Below, piece by piece: positions 43,767-50,921 of a DNA stretch of 64,000 bases (position 1 is its first letter; each line of letters opens with the position of its first letter). The position numbers and the translations under genes were made by a program. The notes below the pieces were generated by a model. That model ran no database searches, had not been told where the DNA came from, and was given only the letters and a program-made list of their open reading frames with translations. The stretch is taken from positions 62,001 to 126,000 of the forward strand of contig CALWVZ010000001.1 of assembly GCA_944385125.1 (NCBI GenBank). The letters are read 5' to 3'. This stretch comes from an uncultured Oscillospiraceae bacterium. GTDB taxonomy: Bacteria > Bacillota > Clostridia > Oscillospirales > Oscillospiraceae.

Positions 43767-44704
43767 AGCTGGTCTCCTTTGTCATACCCTGCTACCGCTC
43801 GGAAGGCACCATAGGCTCCGTAGTGGAAGAGATAGAGGCCGCCATGGCCGCCCTTCCCCAGTACGGCTATGAGATAGTATTGGTCAACGACAGTTCCCCG
43901 GACGGCACCTTTGCCGTCATTGCCTCTCTCGCCGAAAAGGACGGGCACATCACAGCCGTGGACCTGTCCAGGAATTTCGGCCAGCACGGGGCGCTGATGT
44001 CCGGCTTCCACCATTGCCGGGGGGATATAATCGTCTGTCTGGATGACGACGGCCAGACTCCCGCCGACGAGGTGGGCAAGCTCCTTTCAAAGCTGGAGGA
44101 GGGCTACGACGTGGTCTATGCCTCCTACGAGCACAAGCAGCATTCCCGTTTCAGGAACCTGGGCAGCAAGTTCAACGGGCTTATGACGGAAATAATGCTG
44201 GGCAAGCCCAAGGATCTGACCCTCACCAGCTATTTCGCCATGCGCCGCTTCGTGCTGAACGACATCCTTAGATACAGCAACTGCTACCCCTATATCGACG
44301 GTCTGGTCCTGCGCTCCAGCAACAACTTCGCCGCCGTCCCCGTCAATCACCGGCAGCGGCAGCAGGGCGAGTCCGGCTACACCATCGGCAAGCTCATCGC
44401 CCTGTGGATGAACGGCTTCACCTCCTTCTCGGTAAAGCCTCTGCGCCTGGCCACCTATGCCGGGGCCCTCACCGCCTTTCTGGGCTTTATCTACGCCCTG
44501 ACCATCGTCATAAATTACTTCACCGACAGCAGCATCCTGGAAGGCTGGAGCTCCACCATGGCCCTGCAGCTGGTGCTGGGGGGCATCATTCTGGTGGTGC
44601 TGGGCCTTATCGGAGAATACATCGGCCGGATATACATGTGCATCAACGCCTCGCCCCAGTTCGTGGAGCGGCAGGTGGTCAAAAAAAAGGACAGTGAGAG
44701 CTGA
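43763..44704 (+). CDS. ArnC/DPM-like polyprenyl-phosphate glycosyltransferase, copy 1
   Basis: A 313-residue family-2 glycosyltransferase. Catalytic features are VIPCYRSE, VNDSSPDGT, LDDDGQTP (nucleotide-sugar and metal site) and HRQRQQGESGY; two C-terminal membrane helices anchor it (about residues 230-255 and 270-295), as in ArnC. It should load a sugar from a nucleotide donor onto undecaprenyl phosphate at the inner membrane face. It overlaps the GNAT gene by 4 bases. It is a close paralogue of the gene at 46614-47555. Confidence 0.9.
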   Translation: MKLVSFVIPCYRSEGTIGSVVEEIEAAMAALPQYGYEIVLVNDSSPDGTFAVIASLAEKDGHITAVDLSRNFGQHGALMSGFHHCRGDIIVCLDDDGQTPADEVGKLLSKLEEGYDVVYASYEHKQHSRFRNLGSKFNGLMTEIMLGKPKDLTLTSYFAMRRFVLNDILRYSNCYPYIDGLVLRSSNNFAAVPVNHRQRQQGESGYTIGKLIALWMNGFTSFSVKPLRLATYAGALTAFLGFIYALTIVINYFTDSSILEGWSSTMALQLVLGGIILVVLGLIGEYIGRIYMCINASPQFVERQVVKKKDSES

Positions 44705-44706
44705 GC

Positions 44707-45072
44707 ATGGAAAAAACGGATAAAAAAGTCTTCGTGGCCCTGCACCTGCTGCTGCTGTTCTACTCCCTGTCTTCAGTGCTTTCCAAGCTGGCGGCGGCGG
44801 AGAGCTTCCTCAGTTTTAAATTCTGCCTGTACTACGGCGGTATGTTCTGCATACTGGTGGTCTATGCCCTGGGCTGGCAGCAGATACTCAAGCGCCTGCC
44901 CCTCACCGTGGCCTTCGCCAATAAGGCGGTGACCCTGGTGTGGAGCCTGGTCTTCGGCGCCCTGCTCTTCAAAGAACAGATACGGCTCAACCAGCTCATA
45001 GGCTGCGCCCTGGCCGTGGCGGGCGTCATACTCTTCGTACAGCCCGAAAAAGACGGGGAGGTGCAGCCATGA
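44707..45072 (+). CDS. small EamA/SMR-type membrane protein, ArnE-like
   Basis: A 121-residue, four-helix membrane protein of the small multidrug resistance/EamA type. The last helix has the typical NQLIGCALAVAGVILF ending. The next gene encodes a second such protein, so the pair looks like the ArnE/ArnF heterodimer that flips undecaprenyl-phosphate-linked amino-arabinose. Here it would flip the lipid-linked amino sugar made by the adjacent enzymes. It starts 2 bases after the glycosyltransferase stop and overlaps the next gene by 4 bases. Confidence 0.82.
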   Translation: MEKTDKKVFVALHLLLLFYSLSSVLSKLAAAESFLSFKFCLYYGGMFCILVVYALGWQQILKRLPLTVAFANKAVTLVWSLVFGALLFKEQIRLNQLIGCALAVAGVILFVQPEKDGEVQP

Positions 45073-45416
45073 CGGGGGAAATGCTGCCCTATCTTTTCAT
45101 CGGCTTTTTCAGCGTCTTCGTCTCCTCCGTTTCCCAGACGGTTTTGAAAAAAGCCTCCCTCACGGAGCATAAAAGCTTCCTGCGGGAATACCTGAACCTC
45201 CCGGTCATCCTGGCCTACGGCATGTTCTTCGGCAGCACCCTGCTGACCATGCTGGCCTACAAGAAGCTGCCCCTGAGCATGAGCCCCGCCTTCGAGAGCA
45301 GCTCCTATATCTTCGTCACCGTTTTCGGCGTCACTATTTTCAAGGAAAAGGTAGGCCGCCGCAAGCTCTTTGCCCTGTTCCTCATACTTTTAGGCATAAT
45401 CATCTTTACCCTTTGA
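45069..45416 (+). CDS. small EamA/SMR-type membrane protein, ArnF-like
   Basis: A 115-residue, four-helix partner of the preceding protein. Features include SVSQTVLKKASL near the first helix and SYIFVTVFGVTIFKEKVGRRKLFALFLI, the EamA-type ending. The GAGGTG ribosome site lies inside the upstream gene, giving an ATGA overlap. As a heterodimer the two would form the translocation unit for the lipid-linked sugar. Confidence 0.82.
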   Translation: MTGEMLPYLFIGFFSVFVSSVSQTVLKKASLTEHKSFLREYLNLPVILAYGMFFGSTLLTMLAYKKLPLSMSPAFESSSYIFVTVFGVTIFKEKVGRRKLFALFLILLGIIIFTL

Positions 45417-45427
45417 TTGGAGCCGCC

Positions 45428-46600
45428 ATGGATAAAAAGAGAAAAAACATTGTAATTATCGGCGCAAACGAGTTCCAGGACCCCCTCATTTTGGCCGCAA
45501 AGGATATGGGTTACACCACCCATGTCTTCGCCTGGCAGAGCGGCGACGTGGGGGAGCGGACCGCCGACTATTTCTACCCCATAAGCATAGTGGAGCTGGA
45601 CAGGATACTGGGTATCTGCCGCATGCTCTCCCCGGTGGGGGTGGTGTCCATAGGCTCGGACCTGGCGGCCATAACGGTAAATTATCTGGCAGAAAAGCTG
45701 GGCCTCACCGGCAACGGTATGGAGAGCGCCCTGGCCGCCACCAACAAGCACCTTATGCGCCTGGCTTTTGAAAAGGCCGGGTTGCCCTCCTGCAAGAGCC
45801 GCCTGGTGTCCTCCCCTGACGAGGCCCTGGAACTGGACCTGGAATACCCGGTCATAGTGAAGCCCACGGACCGCTCCGGCAGCCGGGGCGTCTTCAAGCT
45901 GGCCGAGCCCTCCCAGCTCTCATGGGCCATAGAGAAGGCCATGGGCCATTCCTTTGAAAACAAGGCCCTGGTGGAGGAATTTGCCCCCGGCAGGGAATAC
46001 AGCATAGAATACGTCTCCTGGCAGGGGGAACACCATTTCCTGGCCTGCACCGAGAAATTCACCACCGGCGCCCCCCTCTTTGTGGAGACGGGGCATCTCC
46101 AGCCCCCCCTTCATATGACCGACGATACTCTCCGCCGTATAAAGGAGCTGGTGCCCCGGGTGCTGGACTGCCTGGGCATACGCTTCGGCGCCTCCCACAC
46201 GGAGCTGAAGATAGATGAGGAGGGGACCATACGCATTATAGAATGCGGGGGACGCATGGGCGGGGACTGCATAGGCTCCGACCTGGTATACATCAGCAGG
46301 GGCGTGGATTTCGTCCGGGCCTGCGTGGACGTGGCCTGCGGCAAAGCGCCCCGGCTCTCGCCCCGCCACGCCCCCCGCTTTTCCGCCATTCGTTTTATCT
46401 TCAGCCAGCGGGACCTGGACGATCTGGAGTTTATACGCCGCACTTATCCCGGGAATGTATACCGCACAAGCGATATACTGCCCCTGGACGGCCGGGAGAT
46501 AAGGGACAGCTCCACCCGCTACGGCTTCTACATCCTCTCTGCCGATACCATGGAGGAAATGCTGGAGGTCCTGGGCCACGTGGATTTCGATTTGAACTGA
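45428..46600 (+). CDS. ATP-grasp ligase of the glycan operon
   Basis: A 390-residue ATP-grasp protein. It has a Rossmann-like N-terminal domain (NIVIIGANEFQDPLILAAKDMGY), then ATP-binding EYPVIVKPTDRSGSRG, VEEFAPGREYSIEY and metal-binding IIECGGRMGGD. ATP-grasp enzymes of this carbamoyl-phosphate-synthase-like subgroup join a carboxylate to an amine or thiol. In this operon it could add an amino acid or other acid to the 4-amino group, or charge a precursor; the substrate is not known. TTGGAG precedes the ATG at 45428. It sits between the flippase pair and the second glycosyltransferase. Confidence 0.85.
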   Translation: MDKKRKNIVIIGANEFQDPLILAAKDMGYTTHVFAWQSGDVGERTADYFYPISIVELDRILGICRMLSPVGVVSIGSDLAAITVNYLAEKLGLTGNGMESALAATNKHLMRLAFEKAGLPSCKSRLVSSPDEALELDLEYPVIVKPTDRSGSRGVFKLAEPSQLSWAIEKAMGHSFENKALVEEFAPGREYSIEYVSWQGEHHFLACTEKFTTGAPLFVETGHLQPPLHMTDDTLRRIKELVPRVLDCLGIRFGASHTELKIDEEGTIRIIECGGRMGGDCIGSDLVYISRGVDFVRACVDVACGKAPRLSPRHAPRFSAIRFIFSQRDLDDLEFIRRTYPGNVYRTSDILPLDGREIRDSSTRYGFYILSADTMEEMLEVLGHVDFDLN

Positions 46601-46613
46601 CGAGGTGCCGACC

Positions 46614-47555
46614 ATGAAACTTGTATCTTTCGTCATACCCTGTTACCGCTCGGCTTCCACCGTCTCTGCCGTTGTGGAAGAGATAAACTCCGCAATGGAG
46701 GCCCTGCCCGGATATGAGTACGAGATAGTTCTTGTGAACGACAGCTCCCCGGACGATACCTTCTCCGTAATAGAGGGCCTTGCCCGGCGGGACAGCCGCA
46801 TCACTGCCGTGGACCTGGCCAAGAACTTCGGCCAGCACGCCGCCATCATGGCCGGCTTCCACCACAGCTGCGGGGATTATATAGTCTGCCTGGACGACGA
46901 CGGCCAGACCCCCGCCAACGAGGTGGGCAAGCTCCTTTCAAAACTGGAGGAGGGCTACGACGTGGTCTACGCCTCCTACGGCCACCACAAGCAGCACAGC
47001 TTTTTCCGCAACTTCGGCAGCTGGCTCAACGGCAAAATGACGGAGATAATGCTGGGCAAGCCTAAGGAGCTATACCTCACCAGCTATTTTGCCGCCCAGC
47101 GCTTTATCGTAGACGAGATGCTCCGTTATGAGCACTGCTTCCCCTATATTATGGGCCTGGTGCTCCGCTCCACCAAAAACATCTGCAACGTGCCGGTGAA
47201 CCACCGGCAGCGCCAGGAGGGCCGCTCCGGCTATAACCTCAGCAAGCTGCTGAACCTGTGGATGAACGGCTTCACCTCCTTCTCCATCAAGCCCCTGCGC
47301 ATGGCCAGCTACCTGGGCTGCCTTACGGCCCTTATCGGCTTTATCTATGCCCTGGTCATCGTTATCAGATACTTCACCGTCCATATGGCCCCCATGGGCT
47401 GGAGCTCCACCACCGCCCTGCTGCTCATCCTGGGCGGTATCATCCTGCTGGTGATGGGTCTTGTGGGAGAATATGTGGGGCGCATATTCATGTGCGTCAA
47501 CGCCTCGCCCCAATATGTGGAGCGGAAGGTAGTCAAAAAAGGACAGGAGGAATAA
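46614..47555 (+). CDS. ArnC/DPM-like polyprenyl-phosphate glycosyltransferase, copy 2
   Basis: A 313-residue paralogue of the gene at 43763-44704. It shares long blocks including MKLVSFVIPCYRS, CLDDDGQTP, EVGKLLSKLEEGYDVVYASY, MTEIMLGKPK, VPVNHRQRQ and LWMNGFTSFS, and has the same two C-terminal membrane helices. The differences are spread throughout, with a cluster in the acceptor/donor region (YFAAQRFIVDEMLRYEHCFPYI). It may therefore use a different sugar, such as an acylated versus unacylated form. GAGGTG precedes the ATG at 46614. Confidence 0.9.
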   Translation: MKLVSFVIPCYRSASTVSAVVEEINSAMEALPGYEYEIVLVNDSSPDDTFSVIEGLARRDSRITAVDLAKNFGQHAAIMAGFHHSCGDYIVCLDDDGQTPANEVGKLLSKLEEGYDVVYASYGHHKQHSFFRNFGSWLNGKMTEIMLGKPKELYLTSYFAAQRFIVDEMLRYEHCFPYIMGLVLRSTKNICNVPVNHRQRQEGRSGYNLSKLLNLWMNGFTSFSIKPLRMASYLGCLTALIGFIYALVIVIRYFTVHMAPMGWSSTTALLLILGGIILLVMGLVGEYVGRIFMCVNASPQYVERKVVKKGQEE

Positions 47556-47557
47556 GC

Positions 47558-48358
47558 ATGGCTATTTTGGGATTCATCGGCGTGGGGAATATGGGCGGAG
47601 CCCTGGCAAGAGCCGCCGCCCTCAAGGTCCCCGGCTCTTCCATGCTGCTGGCAAACCGCAGCCGGGAAAAGGCCGAGAAGCTGGCTGAGGAACTGGGAGC
47701 CACCGTTTCGGACAATCTCAGCATTGCCGCCCGGGCAGACTATATCTTTTTGGGAGTCAAGCCCCAGATGCTCCCCGGCGTGCTGGCCCAGCTGGCCCCG
47801 GTACTGGCCGGGAGGGGGGAGCCCTTCGTGCTGGTGAGCATGGCCGCCGGCACCTCCATCGAAAAGGTCCAGCAGCTCTCCGGCATAAAGTGGCCGGTGA
47901 TACGCATAATGCCCAACACCCCCGCCTCTATAGGCCGGGGCATGATACTCTACGCTCCGGGCCCAGGGGTCACGGAAGCTCAGCTGGAGGAGTTCCTGGA
48001 GCTCATGTCCGGGGCGGGACGCTTTACCCGCCTGGAAGAGCGGCTCATCGACGCCGGCTCCTCCGTCTCCGGCTGCGGCCCCGCCTTTGCGGATATGTTC
48101 ATTGAGGCCCTGGCGGACGGAGGAGTGGCCTGCGGTTTGCCCCGTTCCGCCGCCATGGAGCTGGCTGCCCAGATGCTCCTGGGTTCGGCGGTCCTGGCGC
48201 TGGAGAGCGGCAGGCACCCCGGGGAGCTGAAGGACGCCGTGTGCTCCCCCGGCGGCACCACCATCCAGGGCGTGCGCACTCTGGAGAAGTGCGGTTTCCG
48301 CAGCGCAGTCATTGAAGCGGTCATCGCCGCCTACGAAAAGAATTTCGACCTGAAATAA
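47558..48358 (+). CDS. proC: pyrroline-5-carboxylate reductase
   Basis: A 266-residue NAD(P)H-dependent enzyme making the final step of proline synthesis. The N-terminal Rossmann motif GFIGVGNMGGALA, the VKPQ segment, the RIMPNTPASIGRGM block, the SGCGPAF segment and the C-terminal VCSPGGTTIQGVRTLE are all present. AGGAGG lies directly before the ATG. It begins 2 bases after the glycosyltransferase stop and shares the operon and terminator, yet its role looks unrelated to glycan synthesis. Confidence 0.96.
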   Translation: MAILGFIGVGNMGGALARAAALKVPGSSMLLANRSREKAEKLAEELGATVSDNLSIAARADYIFLGVKPQMLPGVLAQLAPVLAGRGEPFVLVSMAAGTSIEKVQQLSGIKWPVIRIMPNTPASIGRGMILYAPGPGVTEAQLEEFLELMSGAGRFTRLEERLIDAGSSVSGCGPAFADMFIEALADGGVACGLPRSAAMELAAQMLLGSAVLALESGRHPGELKDAVCSPGGTTIQGVRTLEKCGFRSAVIEAVIAAYEKNFDLK

Positions 48359-48376
48359 GAACCAATATAAATACTA

Positions 48377-48418
48377 CAGCCCCCGCTTCGCAGCTGCGGA
48401 GCGGGGGCTGTCCTTTTA
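48377..48418. terminator. rho-independent terminator of the glycan operon
   Basis: CAGCCCCCGCTTCGCAG (48377-48393) pairs with CTGCGGAGCGGGGGCTG (48394-48410) with one mismatch, followed by TCCTTTT. It is shared with the convergent LysR gene. Confidence 0.85.
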
Positions 48419-48430
48419 CAGATACAGTTT

Positions 48431-49402
48431 TTATTTGTTCGCCCAGGCCTCCAGAGCGCCGCCGGAGTAGTCGGAAAAGAACTTTTTGAAAGTGTCCAGC
48501 AGCTCCTGAGTACCGCCGTGGAGCACCCGCTCCTTGTGGAAATAGGCGCAGACCCTGTCGATATCCGGCAGGTAGGGCAGGGGAAAAACGTAAATATTTT
48601 TCAGATAGTCGTTTTGCAGCTCCCGGCCCACCAGGTCCCAGAAAATACGGGGATACACCAACACTCCCAGGCCGCTGTTGGCCAGCTGGAAGGCGTTTTC
48701 CATATTCGTCAGCTCACACACAAAGCCGGGATTTATGTCATAGTACTTGAGATAGCTGGTCAGGGTGCGGCCGCCGGAAGATTGGGGCGGTATCTTGATG
48801 AAGGGCGCCTTTTCAAAATACCGCAGGTCTGCGCACTGGGAAAAGTTCTCCGCTATGCTCTCGCTGTCTTTCCCGGCCAAGGCCTCCATTATGCTTCTGG
48901 GCACCACCAGCAGCTGCTCCTTTTTGCACAGCTCCACAGTCTCATAGCTGTCCGGCGTGCTGGTTATGGAGCCTATCACCAGGTCTACCCCGTCATGGGT
49001 CACCGCCTTTTGCAGCACCTCCGGGGAGGCCTCGTTCATTTTCACATAGGTTTCCGGGTGCCCCCGGAGATAGACCGGCAGCACATAAGGCAGCACCGCC
49101 CGGGCCACCGTGTGCTCTATGCCCATGTGGATGTACTGGCTGCCGGCGCTGCCCCGGTTGGTGTTCTCCTCATACTGCTGCTTTAAATGCAGTATCTCCT
49201 TGGCTACCCGCAAAAACTGCAGCCCGTCCCTGGTAAGGCCCAGAGGGCGGCTGCGCACAAAAAGCTGGGTGCCCAGCTCCTCCTCCAGCTTGGCTATCTG
49301 CTTGGAGAGAGACTGCTGGGATATGAACAGATGCTGGGCCGCCACCGATATGCTTTTCTCGTCGGCTACGGCTATAAAACTCTTTAACAGTGAAAAATCC
49401 AT
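48431..49402 (-). CDS. LysR-family transcriptional regulator
   Basis: A 323-residue regulator with an N-terminal winged helix (DFSLLKSFIAVADEKSISVAAQHLFISQQSLSKQ pattern) and a periplasmic-binding-type effector domain (IHMGIEHTVARAVLPYVLPV). It is divergent from the TAXI transporter gene. A palindrome lies at 49517-49528. It probably activates uptake in response to the transported compound, which is inference from the usual LysR arrangement. Confidence 0.93.
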   Translation of the reverse strand: MDFSLLKSFIAVADEKSISVAAQHLFISQQSLSKQIAKLEEELGTQLFVRSRPLGLTRDGLQFLRVAKEILHLKQQYEENTNRGSAGSQYIHMGIEHTVARAVLPYVLPVYLRGHPETYVKMNEASPEVLQKAVTHDGVDLVIGSITSTPDSYETVELCKKEQLLVVPRSIMEALAGKDSESIAENFSQCADLRYFEKAPFIKIPPQSSGGRTLTSYLKYYDINPGFVCELTNMENAFQLANSGLGVLVYPRIFWDLVGRELQNDYLKNIYVFPLPYLPDIDRVCAYFHKERVLHGGTQELLDTFKKFFSDYSGGALEAWANK

Positions 49403-49516
49403 TTGCCCTTTCTCCGCTTATCCGGCTGCGGGGGACCCTGAGCTCCCCGAAAGCCAATTCCAATATTTGCCGTTATTTTTTTGTCAAGTCCTGAATGTCG
49501 CTAAAAATTTTCTTGC

Positions 49517-49528
49517 ATTGTGCACAAT
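49517..49528. promoter_or_regulatory. candidate LysR binding palindrome
   Basis: ATTGTGCACAAT is a perfect 12-bp palindrome in the region between the divergent LysR and TAXI genes. It lies about 80 bases upstream of the TAXI -35 and contains the T-N(8-11)-A type dyad used by LysR proteins. Otherwise this 320-base region holds only the TAXI promoter and leader. Confidence 0.5.
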
Positions 49529-49606
49529 ACAGCCTATATATTTCCTTGGTTTTCTGTTACTTATGCAAATGTATGAAAAAACTGTTGCCGGCTTTCAAAA
49601 AAACTA

Positions 49607-49635
49607 TTGCTTTTCTCAACTTTCGGTTGTATTAT
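49607..49635 (+). promoter_or_regulatory. TAXI transporter gene promoter
   Basis: TTGCTT (49607-49612) and TATTAT (49630-49635) are 17 bases apart, about 90 bases upstream of the start. Confidence 0.65.
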
Positions 49636-49648
49636 AAACGCAGATAAA

Positions 49649-49677
49649 GCGTAATGCAAGAGCTAATTGCATTACGC
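49649..49677 (+). promoter_or_regulatory. perfect inverted repeat in the TAXI leader
   Basis: GCGTAATGCAA (49649-49659) and TTGCATTACGC (49667-49677) are an 11-bp perfect inverted repeat with a 7-base gap. It starts about 10 bases after the predicted transcription start. It could be an operator that blocks elongation, or a 5' stabilising stem. Confidence 0.6.
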
Positions 49678-49725
49678 ACATTAAATTTTTTGTTTCTCTC
49701 GGGAGACTAATTCAGGAGGTCAAGT

Positions 49726-50682
49726 ATGAAAAAGATCATCGCAATCGTTGCACTTTTGTGCATGGTGTTTGCCCTGTGCGCCTGCGGAGGCGGCAGCAAA
49801 GGCGAAACACTGACTTTCACCACCGGCGGTGAGACCGGCACCTACTACGGTTTCGGCAGCGTTATAGCCCAGTATGTTTCCGCCAACACCGACCTTTCCG
49901 TCACCGCCGTCACCAGCAACGGCTCCCAGGCCAACATCGAGGACATGGATGCAGGCTCCTATCAGCTGGGCTTCTGCCAGTCCGACGTTATGAGCTACGC
50001 CTACGCCGGCACCAACCTCTTTGCCGAGACCGGCGAAGTCACCAGCTTCTCCGTTGTGGCTTCCCTGTACATGGAGCAGGTCCAGATCGTCACCATGAAC
50101 CCCGACATCAAGACCGTTGAGGACCTCCGCGGCAAGAGCGTATCCATCGGCGCTCTGGGCTCCGGCGTTTACTACAACGCCATCGACGTCCTGGGTGTCT
50201 ACGGCATGACCGAGGCCGACATCAACCCCGTCTACCAGAGCTTCGGCGACAGCGCAGAGAGCCTGAAGGACGGTAAGATAGACGCCGCCTTCATCGTTGC
50301 CGGCGCCCCCACCACCGCTATCACCGACCTCTCCACCGGCGGCCAGGTCTACCTGGTGAGCATTGATGACGAGCATATCGACCAGCTCATCGCCAAGTCT
50401 CCCTACTACAGCAAGTACACCGTTACCGCCGACACCTACGGTATGCCTGAGGATGCCCAGACCGTGGCTATCGCCGCCGTCATCCTGGCCCGTGACGATG
50501 TCTCCGAGGACGCAGTCTACACCTTCGTCTCCACCATTTTTGACAACGTGGATCAGCTCCAGCACGGCAAGGCCGCTGAGCTGGATCTGAGCTTCGCTTC
50601 CAGCATCACCGACGTTCCCTATCATCCCGGTGCGGCAAAGTACTTCTCCGAGAAGGGCATTGAGGTAGCTTCCGTCAAGTAA
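49726..50682 (+). CDS. TAXI-family TRAP transporter solute-binding lipoprotein
   Basis: A 318-residue lipoprotein. The signal peptide MKKIIAIVALLCMVFALCAC ends in a lipobox Cys, followed by the TAXI family domain (TFTTGGETGTYYGFGSVIAQYV, SNGSQANIEDM). It binds an unknown carboxylate-like ligand outside the cell and passes it to the fused membrane protein encoded downstream. CAGGAGGTCAAGT is the ribosome site. A terminator between the two genes reduces read-through, so the binding protein is probably made in excess. Confidence 0.94.
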   Translation: MKKIIAIVALLCMVFALCACGGGSKGETLTFTTGGETGTYYGFGSVIAQYVSANTDLSVTAVTSNGSQANIEDMDAGSYQLGFCQSDVMSYAYAGTNLFAETGEVTSFSVVASLYMEQVQIVTMNPDIKTVEDLRGKSVSIGALGSGVYYNAIDVLGVYGMTEADINPVYQSFGDSAESLKDGKIDAAFIVAGAPTTAITDLSTGGQVYLVSIDDEHIDQLIAKSPYYSKYTVTADTYGMPEDAQTVAIAAVILARDDVSEDAVYTFVSTIFDNVDQLQHGKAAELDLSFASSITDVPYHPGAAKYFSEKGIEVASVK

Positions 50683-50713
50683 GCTGCGTCTGCCGTCTGA
50701 GATTTAGCGGTTA

Positions 50714-50748
50714 AAAAGCTACGGCGCTTTTTAGGCGCCGTAGCTTTT
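50714..50748 (+). terminator. terminator between TAXI receptor and membrane component
   Basis: AAAAGCTACGGCGC pairs with GCGCCGTAGCTTTT across a short T-rich loop. It lies 30 bases after the receptor stop; partial read-through would set the receptor/permease ratio. The rest of the 239-base gap is AT-rich and may hold a weak second promoter near 50850-50895. Confidence 0.85.
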
Positions 50749-50921
50749 CAAGTCATTTAGGGCCCTTATTTTTGAGTCAGAATTCAACCGTTTCCTTTGT
50801 TTATTTCCTAATCTTTACGCTCTCTTGATACATATCCTCCATTCTGAACTTGATTTTTCCCCTGCTTTAGTGCAGAATTATATTTATATATAGTATAACC
50901 CAAGCGAAAGGAGCAAAGTGA

